Positions 9,242 through 21,400 of a stretch of DNA of 44,556 nt are shown piece after piece (the first letter of the stretch is position 1; every line of letters starts with the position of its first letter). Source of the DNA: Podaxis mareebaensis (Eukaryota > Basidiomycota > Agaricomycetes > Agaricales > Agaricaceae). A program made the position numbers and the translations under genes. The notes beneath the pieces were generated by a model. It was not told the DNA's origin. It worked only from the letters and a program-made list of their open reading frames with translations, and ran no database searches. The DNA is taken from assembly GCA_018524725.1 (NCBI GenBank), contig JAEUWP010000623.1, forward strand, positions 1-44,556. The letters are read 5' to 3'.

Positions 9242-12194
9242 TTACGGAGCATGCGGAATCAAGTAGAATATTGGATAACTTTTATCTGCCTCGTCTACTA
9301 ATATTGTACACCTTCCAGCCTGTTCGAACCCAACCACAACAGCAGTGAAAATGTGTTCACGACGAACGGTCAGTTCTTGTAAGAGTTCGGCAACCGAACT
9401 TGGCTCGCTTGACCGGAACCAAGGTCCCAAAGTACCCTGGTGAGTCTGTGTGATAATCAGTAAGCATCGACCAAGCCAAATCAATATACCATATACCCAA
9501 TCTGCATCCGTAAAAATGTACCATACCCCAGACCCGCCTACTTTAAAAGATATCTTTTCGGCACAAATCCAATCGTAGGCTGAGTTCCAGGTCTTGAACG
9601 TTTGCAAGACGCCTGCCTCCATAAGGCGAGGGGACCCCTCCAAACGGTGTAAGTCGTTGCTTATACAGCTAAGAGAAAATGCTAGATGCACACCCCTCGC
9701 GCCAGCCATTCAAGAAAGTCAACCACTTCCAGGTTTATGGACCCATGAACGATTGTACACAAGTTGATTTCCTTGAGAACGTCGATAATCAGAGGTAACA
9801 GGAGCGGCTGCGCATGATCACCAGTACGTAGCGACTGAAGATGGCAGAAGAAGGCTCTCCGACATCTGTACCAGCATTCACGCTGCTTAACGCGGAAGTC
9901 ATGCATGTCATCCGTCCAAGGCCACGTGATAGCAAGGCTAGAGGGGTGAGGCAAAGGACGCTCTTCAGCTCGGTTAGCGACACTAGATAACAAGGAAGAA
10001 CCAAGGAAGAACCAGACCTGGCACATCGTTCATCTGTCGTAACATCCGGAAATAACATTGCGAGACATCGAACATAGTCTCCTCCTTGCTAATGCCGAAC
10101 CTCCCAGAAGTCCGCCGGTCAAATAAGTAATCGGAGAAAGAGGCATGAAAAAACTTAATAGGCATTGTCAGAGCATCTGCCGGGTTAGGGATAACAAGTA
10201 CTGAATGCAGTTTATGGAGGGAGCCATATGCAACGTTTCGCCTGATTGACAGAATATTGCACAGAATCCAGAACGAAGCTGGTTTCTGTCCCGTGTTTGG
10301 TAGGTCAGGCTGTGATAAAGCGAAGCCCAGTATCCTTTTCGTTGTGTCATAAATAGCTCGAGGAATAAGCTCGAGGATTCGAGTATACAACACGTGGAGA
10401 GGCCCAAGTGGATGTTCGCGTCCATCGGTTGACGATGTGACCTTCATCGCGATCGAAACGATCAATTCCAGTTGGGATATCGGGTCGCCCACCGTAGGGT
10501 CATCAACGAAACGGATGATGGCGTAGGCAAAGGCAAAAAGCCCTAGTGCTGCGCGCATAAGAACAACCATGTTGCTCTCCTTCGGCCATTGCATCGACGA
10601 TTCCATCGCATACGGATATTTTCCCTTGATGTCCTCAAATTTACGCCGCAAATAGCGCTCGACGTCTTTGCAACTGGCATCGGAGTCTACAGGAATATAA
10701 TGAGTCCAAATGTGCTCTCGAACGCACTTGCGTTCGAAAGCAACCTTCAAGTGGGGTTCAGGCCTGCTCGCGAAGATCCACAACAAAGGTGCCTTAGGAT
10801 ATTCTCCTACAAATTTGTCGATGAGATCGACAATCTCGAGTTGGGCTTGTTCCATGTGGCACTCATCGAGGCCGTCCAGGAAAATTGCCAAAGGATTGAC
10901 GCACACCACCGTCACTGCTTGCTGGCATGGCGCACTCCGTTCTCCGCCACTTCTTCCCCCTGCGCTCAGAGACAGCCCTTGGCCAAAGGGTTGTGCGATT
11001 AGGACTTTGAATTGCTCGCGCATTCCTTTCAATAGCAGACTTGGATTGGCCGCAAGTTGCCACTGTACGTAGGCTAGATAAGATGGCTCCTTAACGGCCA
11101 GCTGATACGCAACGGTAGGCCATACGCGCGAAGGATCGTTGCGGCGAAATGGCCTGGAGAAGAATAAGGTAGCGCCGAGTCGATCCGGTGCCTCGAGTTC
11201 GGCAATAGATTGCATGATAGCTGATTTCCCTACTCCTGCAGGTCCATAGAGCCATAAAATCCTTGTTGTCGGATTCAACTGATGAAGCCAATTCCGGATC
11301 CTGTCCATTATCTCGACACGCGTGCCAGGATGACATTGAGGAGGGTCGCGTTCGGATGAGTTGAATTCTGCTCCTGGTATCGTTCTTTCGAAAAGCCGTT
11401 TCAGAGCTGCCAAGAGCAGTGCGTCAGCAAGAAGTTGGGAACAAGTCTTCGATTACTCACTTTCCGTGCGTTGAAAAGCATCATTGATGTGTATGTGTTG
11501 ATTTTCAACCATTATCGGGTGATTGATCACAAAGTCGTGTGCATTTCTGAACATTCCTTGATTGTGTCCTTCAGGAAAAGCGACTTCAACATTTCTGACC
11601 ATGGCATAAATTATGGCAAGATAGCGCACTTGTGGGCTCACCCGTCCGTTTGGATTGGGATTCAGTGTTGAGTACTAGGCAACAGACTGTAAGTAATGGT
11701 CAAAGACCAGCTGACGTGCGCTCAAGCCCACCTTGGACCGAAACTTGGCCGCTGTTTGTCTGTAGGATAGGTGGGTCTTGAGATATATTATTGATGCGTA
11801 CGTCTCGAGTTTCGACTATTGTTGGTTGGTTTGTTGCAGGGTTGTGTGCATTGTTGGGCGTTGCTTGATTATGTCCTCCAGGAAAAATGAGTTCAGCATT
11901 TTAACCGGGGCGCGAGATACGCAGAGATAGCATACTTGTAAGCTCATCCGTCCATTGAGATCGGGGCTCAGTGCTGGGTACTAAGCGACGGACTATAAGT
12001 CATACTCCAAGGCTGACTGGCGAACACTCGAGCTTACATTGGACAGAGGCCTGGTTGCTACTCGCCTGTAGGATAGGTAATTCCTGAGGTGCGTTCTTAT
12101 TTGGACCTTCAGGCATTGATTCCTCCCTGCGTCGTTTGGAGCGTGATATATTGCCTTGCGCGGACGAAGGAGGACTGAGTGGTTTCCTTTTCAT
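9242..12194 (-). CDS. NACHT-domain NTPase (fungal NLR-like), copy 2, with a duplicated N-terminal exon
   Basis: Paralogue of the NLR at 3384-6030, with the same NACHT core: GPAGVGKSA, LAIFLDGLDEC, FASRPEPHL. Exon model: 12194-12038, 11863-11732, 11556-11461, 11406-10018, 9962-9694, 9637-9497, 9436-9242, which gives 792 aa in one frame. The 132-nt exon 11863-11732 has no equivalent in copy 1. It is a fused duplicate of the end of exon 1 (DPPILQTNSGQ) and the start of the next exon (NNAHNPATNQPTIVE). Introns at 9963-10017 (55 nt) and 9638-9693 (56 nt) are needed to keep the frame; their donors (GTCTGG, GTGTGC) and the acceptor of the second are poor, so two frameshift mutations are the alternative. 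CpG content is normal to the 3' end. Likely role is STAND-type signalling; the ligand is unknown. The first exon is less certain than the NACHT exon. Confidence 0.75.
11480..12090 (-). repeat. About 306-bp tandem duplication at the 5' end of NLR2
   Basis: Two units in direct order at about 306-bp spacing: CTGTAGGATAGG at 11760 and 12066, TTCAGTGTTGAGTACTA at 11661 matching CTCAGTGCTGGGTACTA at 11967, and GATTGTGTCCTTCAGGAAAA at about 11561 matching its degenerate partner near 11867. One unit comprises one 174-175-nt intron plus one 132-nt exon. NLR1 has a single copy. Confidence 0.8.
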
Positions 12195-13093
12195 AGCAAC
12201 AGTGCTCGCTGAGAGGGACGTAGAAGAATGGGTGAAAGGCAAGGTTAGGGCGCCTAAAGCGCCTTGTGCCAAAGGTGCCTCATCACGAGGCATTTGTACC
12301 AAGGACTCGGATTGATTCCGCTTCATGGGACATTCCATCCAACAGCGCATTCAGCCTGTGTTAAGGCTATTCCACTGCCAATGTCTACAATTAGGTACGA
12401 GACAAAGGTCTAAAGGAACAATTTTCACATATCCGAGGGGAGCCCAAGGGGTCGTCAGAAACACGGTTCGGTTTATCAGATCTACTGGTTGGGTCTTGGA
12501 GAATTCCCAATTTTGAGAAGAGGCCAAGAGTTGTTCACGTCCACGTCAAACACTGGGCCTTATATCATAGTAACACCTCCGGTTGTGCTGGCTCGCAAAT
12601 CCGGCATCAGCCTGCACGTCCTCTACAGTCCTAGCATCGACGCCGATCGCCAGGTAGAGGGCTGACTTGGGGCGCCCGAAATATTTCCTCGTTTGCGTGG
12701 TTTGTTAGCATCAGATCTGCAAATTTGGTGTCCAGGTAAACAGGTGGCAACTTAGGGAATAATACACTACCTCATCTATCTAAATTGCCTCTGCAGGCTT
12801 GCCCATTCCATGGATCTCTTAGCTGTTATATCCGAAAGCGAGTACAATCGAATAAGAATATTAGAGTGCTTAGGTACATGACAGCCGATATCATTCAGAC
12901 AGACACAATGCGAGGGAAGGAAACAAAGTAATCAATAAAAATGAAAAAAGTGGTGGAAAAATCGAGCAAGTGGTCGATAGAGATCAGAAAACGCCCCAAG
13001 ATGCTGAGATAGAGGTCTTTTAACTCAATGTTTGAAAGGAGAGGAAGGGGTATCGTATACTATCATGCGGCCTCCGTCTGTTTTCTGCTTCTA
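12195..13093. other. Intergenic DNA between NLR2 and SCC3
   Basis: No gene recognised. It holds the upstream region of NLR2 (minus strand) and the 3' flank of SCC3. The part from about 12900 to 13090 matches 6560-6760 of copy A. Confidence 0.5.
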
Positions 13094-16000
13094 TCACCGA
13101 CGTATCCGTTTCCTGCGAATGTGCACATCGTCAACTGGCGTACTCGGTTGCTCGTGTCTGGAAGCTTCGGCGTCCGGAGGTGACTCGACTTGTGGAGAAC
13201 CCTCCATGTCGGTATCTTCGTCCTCCCTTGTTCGTTTCTTCGTTTTGTTCACTTTCGGCGTCTCAGTGGTTTCCTCAACGCTTACTTCTTCTCCGTGCTC
13301 CTCTCCCTGTGCCTCCTTCCCAGGCATCAATGGTTGTTGTGTCGATTCGGTAGCCCCAGCCTCAGTTATAGGCTCTCCCACATCAGTACCAGCATTGGCA
13401 CCTGTGGGAACAGGAGCTTGAGCACTTTCTAGAGGGGTAGCTACCTCGGAACGGGTCCGGTTTGCTTTGGGAGTGACCATAACCTGACTATTCTCCGGCT
13501 GCGGCTCGGCCTCGGTTTCGTTCCCATTTTCGTCGTTAATCCGTTCCTGCTCCTCGCCACCATCATCCTCAGGATTGGGATTTGCGCGCGTCCGTCGCGT
13601 GCCACGCCGAATAGGACGAGGTTGCGGTCTTGGTCGCGACGTCTTGGACTGCTCGGCGTCTGTGTCCATCAGCTTCTCAACTTCGGATTCTTCCTCTGCG
13701 CTTGTGAGCTCGCCAGCGCTGGTTGTGCCTTTGTCAGCTTTTCGTCGCCGCCCTTCGCCAGCTGTGATCAAGGCTTGTTAGTATCTATGGCTTTTATTTG
13801 AAATGAGCTCGGCTCACCTTTATCCTTGTTCATTATATTATTTAACTTTTTCTCGTACTGCCGCTGTGGCTCCCAAGCTTTCAACGTCGGTGAGACCTCC
13901 ACCTTCGCCTGGTCCAAAACCTGATCCATATGCGCTTTTCTAACCACCAAGATCCAATCAGCTTCAATCTAACACCATCGAGAAGAGACGAAATTAACTG
14001 ACATCTTCAACGCATCACGATTCTGAATCGTGCTCAAAAGCGGCACTAACACCCTGAAGAATAATAGACACTTTCTCAAGCCCTTTTTATTCTTATTATG
14101 CTGATACGCCGCTAATCGCTTGGCAACCCAGCCCAGCAGATTCGTCTGAATCTGCACAATGAACTGCGTGTCTAGGCGTTTGAGAACTGCGAGTTGGCTG
14201 CCGCGGATGACGTAGCAGTTCGAGAGGAGTTTTGCAAGTTGAACGGCGTTGTACTCGTCCTCGACATAACCATCCAAGACAAGGGAGAAGGCCTAACAAA
14301 GGAACTCATGTCAGGAAAGGCGATGTGAGTGGTGGATGTTGACAAACCTCTTGGATAGCCTTTGTAACAACGGTCACCATGATTTCACCGTTATCACCCG
14401 CGAGGACTTCTTCGCGTAAAACCTCAACGACCACCTTGACACAAGTATCAAACGCGACCCCGAGGCGGCCATAATGTGCCAGCAGTACGGATCCATGGAG
14501 AATGGAAATAGTTCCCGCGCGGATCGCTCGTAGGAAGGTTGAAATGACATCGATGAATAAATACTCTCGTTCGAGCCATGAGCGAGACTCCGTGTCCACT
14601 ACAACCAAAATTAGTCGATGCGGGAAGTGGGGGGACGACATGACTATACCTTCTTTCTTCTGGCTCTTCTTCCTCTCACCCGCCTTCTCCTTCTCCTTTT
14701 CCTTTTCCTTGGACTTTAAACGGTCGTTATTCTCATCTTCATCGTCCCCACTTGCTTGTTCGTCATCGCTACCGCGTTTCGACGGTGTTTCTGCATGAGC
14801 AATGTCGTCCTCCAGCAACTCTGCAAAGCGTTCAATCTCGGCTTGAATATACCCAGCACAGCGGTACTGAGTCTCATCATCGAGCACTAAGGACAGTGGG
14901 TCTGCTTCCTCTCCAGCCTCACCTTCAGCATCTGCTACGGTGGGCTGCGTTGGTGCGAAGAGTACATGAAGATCAAGGAGGTACTTGAACGCCTGCATGA
15001 ACCATTGAAGTTAGTTACAGCTTCCAGCGGACGAGCATATCGGCATAGCGTACCGCGCGTTTGACACCCTCTGCTGTATTCGACTGGGTCCCAATTGCAA
15101 ACTCAAACAGCTTCTCCACCAACGAATCCCGCTGTTGCTTGGTGACTTCCCTATATCTCTCCTCATCCGCTGTAAACTCTTGACCAGGTTGTGCCTTCGG
15201 TAAGTCCTTGCTCTTCCAAATAACATGCAACGTCAACACATGCAGAGCTTGTTCGACCATCTGCGCTCAACCTCTCAGCACACTCAAAAGTCAAAACAAA
15301 ACAAAAAAGAGACACATACGCCTTCCTCCTCTTTGTATCCCATCCGCCCCCTCTCGACAATGGCACTCACAATATCCCACGCACAACTCTGCTTCCCACT
15401 CTCATCCTCCTCCATCCACGCCGTCAAATTTCTTACGCCAAACAACACACCAATCCTCGAACAATGCGCCCCAAGCGCTAGAACCTCGTCCTCCGCCAGC
15501 ATCGCCACTTCGATTTCGTCCCTACCGCCAACCGTATCCCGTAATGCGGTAGCGAGTTCATCCTCGAGTTCAAGAATTTTCGTGCTATTTGCATTAGAGA
15601 GAGACGTAGCGTCCATGAGGTACCGGATAGCTGCGATCGCGTGGCTGAGGACCGTGACCGAGGTGTGGGACATAAATTGTTTGATTATGTCGTCCCAGAG
15701 GGCATTGTATGCCTGCAAGGAACACACATCTTCAGTTTCATAGAGGTAATCGCAACTTCGAAGGACAGGCATACCGCAGTCATGCGCATTTCAAGGTAGA
15801 GGTCGAGGTTGATCAGAGTGGGTATTAGTAGAACTTTAGCTATTCGATTCTGGTCAGTCTGGTACTTGATGAACAGGCGCGGCAGAGCGTTGATGATCTC
15901 TCGAGTAATGTCGTTGGCCACTGTTTCCTCCTCTCCCTACCAGTTCCATTAGCACACATCCGTCCCTTACATGAAAAATAACGCACCTTCTTTCCACCAA

Positions 16001-18438
16001 CAGCATCCAGCTTTGTCTGCCTGATAGAGGTAACCAAAATCTCCAGCAAAATCGTCTCCTCACTCTCCTCTAACCTCCAACTATCTTGAACAATCGTCTC
16101 TTTTTCGGGCGGTGAGGGTTCCTTGCCATTGATTCTCCCGTTCCGCGTCTGGGGCTCACTAGATCCAGACGAGTGATCAACCAGCAGCATCTCTAGAATA
16201 CCTTTCCAGTCCTTCAGGGGTTCCACTTCATCCCATAGCGCCTCGACAGCAAGTGTGATCCTCCCCTTCTTATCTGTACCCACAAGCGCAAGCACTTCTT
16301 TCCTTCTCGACGCGCGCCTGGAGGGACCATCGCCAGACTCACTCTCATCTTGCCCATTAGCCCCTCCAACAAGCACATCATCACCATTTTCGCTATCCTC
16401 CGCATCTCCAGCAAGCTCACTAAGCACTTTGCCCCACTTGTCAAACAAAGCCACCAGCGCCTTAAACTTAATCCTTTCCTCGTCCTTATCTTGCACCTCC
16501 TTACCCTTCTTCCTTCCCTTGCCCTTTCGCCCAAGAACAACCCTCTCCTCCGAACTCTCCTCCCACACCCTCTTCACAAACCCACCTACGGCCTTCCGCA
16601 CCTTTACTTCCTCGTCAAACACCAATAGACACAACTTCTCCCTTTCCCCTTCTTCGAGCAACGACTGTGCATCGATGGCTTCCAGCACCTGTATCACGGC
16701 CACACGGACTGAAAGTTCAATATCGCTCGTTGCCATTTCGAGTAGTCGAGGCTTGAAACGTTCGGTAAAATGTGTTAGGGAACCAATGTACTCGTCTTGG
16801 TCGTACACAGACGATAACGATTTGACTGCTTCGAGACGAACGTGTGTATTGGTGTCAGAGAGAACCCAGCCGACATAGCGAAGGTATGAGGCGTCGAGGA
16901 AATGGCCTGGATACTTCCTGAACCATTGTCCAATGGAGCGGACACACTCGGCGCGGATGTTGGGGTCTAAATCACGGTAGCGGTGTACGAATACGCTGGA
17001 CAGTACATTCAATGAAGCAAATCACTGAGTGTTATTAACGAAGACTTACCCATCAACAATTTCTTTGAGATATTCTGCTAATTTCGTTCGCCTCTCTCTA
17101 ACCTCCCGAGCCTTTGCCTCTAACTGCTTATCTCTCGCAGTCGAACCCTTCCCAGTCCCTTTTCGCTTCTTCTCTCCTTCACGTTGTCGACTGACAACCT
17201 CTGCCTCTTTATCCACAGCAGCGGCCGCATCACATAGTGCTGTTTCCACTTCCAGCGCCACCACGGTTGCAGTATGCCGAAAACTTCGGATCTGAGACGA
17301 AGACATGGCGATGACCCATGTCTGGAGCGTTGACATGAAATCTGAGGTGTATAACACCCCAAGGTCGGCGGCAGAGGACACTAGACGGTCAATAAACTCC
17401 GAAAGGGAGGCGCGGAACTGCTTGAATATGGGGAGTTTTGATGTGAGTGGGTAGACAGGTGAGTTTTCTTGTTTGAGTGCCTCAGTGAAGTTGTCGAGAG
17501 CGTCAACGACACCGTCATAATCAACAGCCTGGTTTGAATCAACAGAATCGTTGCAGCCACAGCAACGAAGGATAAGGTTGACGAGCTCGGCCTGGGAGGC
17601 TTCGGGTGTTTCTTGGAGTGACCGGATGAAGTCCTGGACTGCATCTTGTAGCGTCACTGTGGAATCAATAAGGGCATCTGAAAAGGAGGTTAGGTTTCAC
17701 ATGCAACAGACCATAAAGTAATGAGACCAACTGAAGAGTGTGTTGTCCGTTGCGATCTTTGTATCCCTCGCTATTTGGTCAGCATCATAGCCCTCCCCCT
17801 TCTCCCTGACACGACGACCTCGTCTAGCGGTAGGTTTTGCCTGCTTTGTCACAACAGTTCCCTTCGGCTTGCGCGGTCGTTTGGTCTTGACTTTTGGTGA
17901 TCCTTTGCCCTTCCTCCCGCCCTTTGTCACCTTCGCCCCTTCCTCGTCTTCCTCTGCAGATGCATCCGCCTCCTCTCCGCCAGAAGTATGGCCCTCCGCC
18001 TCAGTTTCCCCCGTCCTGGGCCGCTTCGCGGGAGGTGCCCCTTTGGTCTTGGAACCGGCGGTTTTTGCACGTTTCCGTTTCTGTTTCGGGGCATGATACG
18101 CCTCATCATTCTCTTCCGGTTCCTCCTCAGACTCTATATCCTGGTCCCCTCCGGCCTCCTCTACAGCCATGTCTGGCGCATCGTCCTCGGCATCGGTTTC
18201 AGCCAACTTACGTTTACGTTTCACAGAAGCCGATTGACCTAGATACTTCCTCAGTCAAGCAATAATTTTGCGAGTGATTCAGAGTACCTGAAGCAAAGTG
18301 CTTCACCGTTTTGCGTTCCCTTTGTGAACGCCGGGGGCCTGGAGTGGAAGCCGGGCTGTCGTCCATGGATGAAGGTAGAACAAGGTCGCGTCGAGGTCGC
18401 GTCGTGGCGGAGCCGTGACCCTGCTTATCTAATCTCAT
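13094..18438 (-). CDS. SCC3: Cohesin subunit SCC3 / STAG (stromalin)
   Basis: Nuclear HEAT-repeat subunit of cohesin that binds the Scc1 kleisin and DNA; needed for sister-chromatid cohesion. My exons: 18438-18288, 18238-17732, 17677-17050, 16995-15987, 15936-15775, 15712-15320, 15260-15054, 14992-14650, 14598-14348, 14292-14003, 13939-13818, 13761-13094. The total is 4731 nt (1576 aa), with every junction in phase and introns of 49-63 nt. Residues 1-215 are a Lys/Arg- and acid-rich tail. DNTLFNALIDSTVTLQDAV (about 215-235) opens the STAG domain. The stromalin conserved domain follows at about 418-515 (VFVHRYRDLDPNIRAECV, then GQWFRKYP and SDTNTHVRLEAVKSL). HEAT-like helices fill the rest. 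The last 220 residues are an acidic, Pro/Thr-rich disordered tail. It is longer than yeast or animal orthologues because of the two tails. The 10th intron (13940-14002) is the least certain. The 3' half has a decayed tandem copy at 6740-8035. Confidence 0.9.
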
Positions 18439-21400
18439 GATTAAATAGCAATGTTTCCATCTTTCCTGGTTGCTCTTCTACTACCGCTACAAGTCCCAGT
18501 CATCGCCATGTTACATCTCAGTTGAAAGAGGGCATATTCAGCTAACCATGAGACCAAATCCCCTATACCGATATCACCGAAACTTGACCTACTGGGTCTT
18601 GTAAACCCTTGCCTGGGCCAAATATTCCTCCGGACCCAGGTCAGGAGTGTTTGTAGGCACCATCGCGCCACTTGCCACGAGGACCAATTATCCCCTACTG
18701 CACTACCTTCACAACTACTCCCTAGCTCCATCGGAATACTTGTCCTACCTGGCCTCTCCAACCACAGTTCTTCCTTCAAGGTTGAAAGTAAACCCCAGGG
18801 TCGAGTCTGAAGTAGCATCTCTAACACGTCTCAATGTACACAAATAAGACACTTCATACCTCTGTCTATGCATTCGCTTCAAGTTTTATAGAAACACCAC
18901 TGAATACGGTATAAAAACCAGATAATCGCCTTTTAGTCCCAATATCCAAACTTACTACGCTTGCTCTTGCACCAATCGTCGTATTTCAAGGAACTCCCTT
19001 CCCTTCGGCATGGCAGGCACCTTATACAAGCCTAGATCAACTGCTGCTTTGCGCCAATGCGCCCCCCATCCTAGGACTCAGATCTCATTAGCCTTTCCCC
19101 GTCACATCCCTCGCCCCGAAGCTACGTTATCAGGTTTTCTGTGTACTTCGGAATGTTTGAAACAGATAATGGCCTTCATGATTGAAGTTCTCAACCCATT
19201 CCGTCCGTAAACATTTCCGGATGCTTGATCAAATTACGATACATCTCGCGAATTCTTCCCCAATATGTTCCGTCAGGTCACCGGAATCTGATAGCGCCTG
19301 TCTTCTAGCCCCGGTGGCCAATGACGTGAGGGTAGTGTTTAAAGACCTTCAAGCACTTGACAGTTGCAACGCCGCTACCGCATTGCATTATTCCTTATCT
19401 ATTCGATCTACACATTTCGCTCTTGCACCCGCACGGGGCTCGCTCCCCAAGGGCTTACTTTGCTCACATACACCTTTCAAAACACCCTGGCCGTGTGGTT
19501 CCCTCGTGCCAGGGTACGAGGTGAATCAGAACAAGGGCTGTCCAGATTGACCATATCTACAGTCTGGGCTTGCAGAAATCTCATTATTTGTGCTATTAAT
19601 CAGTCTCTCAATGCTCTTGCATTGTCATCGATAAGGGAGCTGGCAGACAATCAGGGAAAGTGGCTTGTTTGGGTGCTGTTCCTGTGGACGCGGCCGGATG
19701 TGATAATGTTAATTAGCCACTCAACCTCATTGGACGGTAGCAGTTTTTAAGTAGTATTGAAGCCGAGTCGACACAGCATAATCCAAACGTGTTCCAAAGT
19801 GCACAACTTAGTGCACTGAATCAGATTTAGCCCCCCGTAGTCAGACTCTTAAGTGTGTCTTTTTGTGATCTTTGATGTAGACACACTTAGTAAGATTGGT
19901 CTATTTCGTGATTTGCCTCTCTTTGTCTCGATTTAGTTTCAGCTAGGCTTCACCTGTGAAAGTTCTTCCCGCATACGGCCATCCTACCCACCAGTGTCGA
20001 TGTACGTTGTGACATTCAAGAGTTCTTATTGATAGGATGCTTATCACTGAAGCAGAAACTAATATTGGGGCAAGAGGAGCCGACAATCAGGCACATGCTC
20101 ATTGCTCTGGTTATCTTCGTCAACAGAATCGCTTGTGTTGGGACCCGACGATTATTTATTCATGGAAAAACTCAGGTAAATCTACCTGTGCACAATGAAA
20201 CAACGCTGTCATATCAATCACCTTCGTAAACCCTGAACACAAAACTCATGAACGAATGCGGAGTGGAATCAATCCCAACAAGGACATCCCAAGATAAGTA
20301 CATAGCCTAGAAGTTAAAACCATCAATTAACACTACATTCTGAATTGACATCACATCGTTACTCCACGTGCAACCTAAATGATAGTATATAATTCCCATG
20401 TCCATGCATCCACGGCAAAAATAACACAAAGAACAAACCAACGTCCACCCATTCACCGCACGCCTGCAAAACATAGGTGCCGTGGAACTTACCATGAACG
20501 GTCATTCGAGCCCAGGACGCTGGGTCTATCGGATAAATGCGGGAAACCAAGCCCCGGATGGATGACAAGAACTCCTCGGACTCAATCGAACCGCATGTTG
20601 CTCCGTGACTATGTCATGCAGGTATATCGTATAGAGCTCCTGAACGTTAAGTTCTGCGTACCCACGGAGGTATAGGGGCACCGGGACTGCTATTATCGGG
20701 TGTAGTATTTGCGACGTACTCAGTTGTGGTGGTAGCGGCACAACTGTAAACCATGACGAGGCTGACCAGCCGAAGACTCACATCACGAGAAGGAAGGCAG
20801 CGTCGGGTGATGGTACAATCAAACACTGTCCAACGCTAAAATATACTAGTTGCACTGCTACGGAGACTATGTCAACCATTGATTTATGGGCGCGGAAGGA
20901 TTTAGTGACTGTTGGTGTGAATGAAACGAGGGATTACGGCCTACTGAGCAGGTACACATGGAAGAGAACACCTGAGGAAATTCAGGGTCAATGTGACAAA
21001 TCTAAAAGGAGAAGACACACGCCTGACATACACATGTTGATTAGATCGGTATGTCTACAGGACGATCTATATGCGGGGCCGCATCTGGTGTTCAAGCCAA
21101 AGAACCAGCCGCCACACCCCTTGACTCAAACAACAGGGCGCAACTCAACGTAGGAATTGATCAATATATGGATAAAAGTGTCTCTGAGGATCGCCACGTA
21201 GCAGCAACAACCGTTTTGTGAATTAGTGACTGTTTCTGAACGACATTCATGCCACTTAGCTTAGACATTAACTTGAAAGATATAAAACGGTTTACATTCC
21301 AAAGCACAAAGCACAAAGATATGGATGACCGTTAAGATCGGTCATAAATACCCAAGGAAACAAAGTACTCGTGTATGCCCGCCGTCGGTCGGAACAACCT

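Larger units (their letters stand above)
9190..15670 (+). repeat. Copy B of the tandem segmental duplication (NLR2 plus SCC3 3' half)
   Basis: Counterpart of 3338-8035. It contains the complete NLR2 gene and the part of the intact SCC3 gene from its stop codon to about 15670. The right border falls inside SCC3 exon 6, so the block boundary cut through the coding region and only this copy kept the full gene. Confidence 0.8.

Noticed and set aside
13032..18265. Long plus-strand frames opposite SCC3
   Set aside because: They are antisense shadows of low-complexity Ser/Pro/Glu/Lys coding DNA. The minus strand gives a phase-consistent 12-exon STAG protein.
19364..19750. 128-codon plus-strand frame after the SCC3 gene
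   Set aside because: Overlaps other frames of similar length, no domain, no splice context.
20300..20741. Minus-strand Ser/Thr-rich frames as a secreted protein
   Set aside because: Too short, stops between the pieces, no signal peptide and no known domain.
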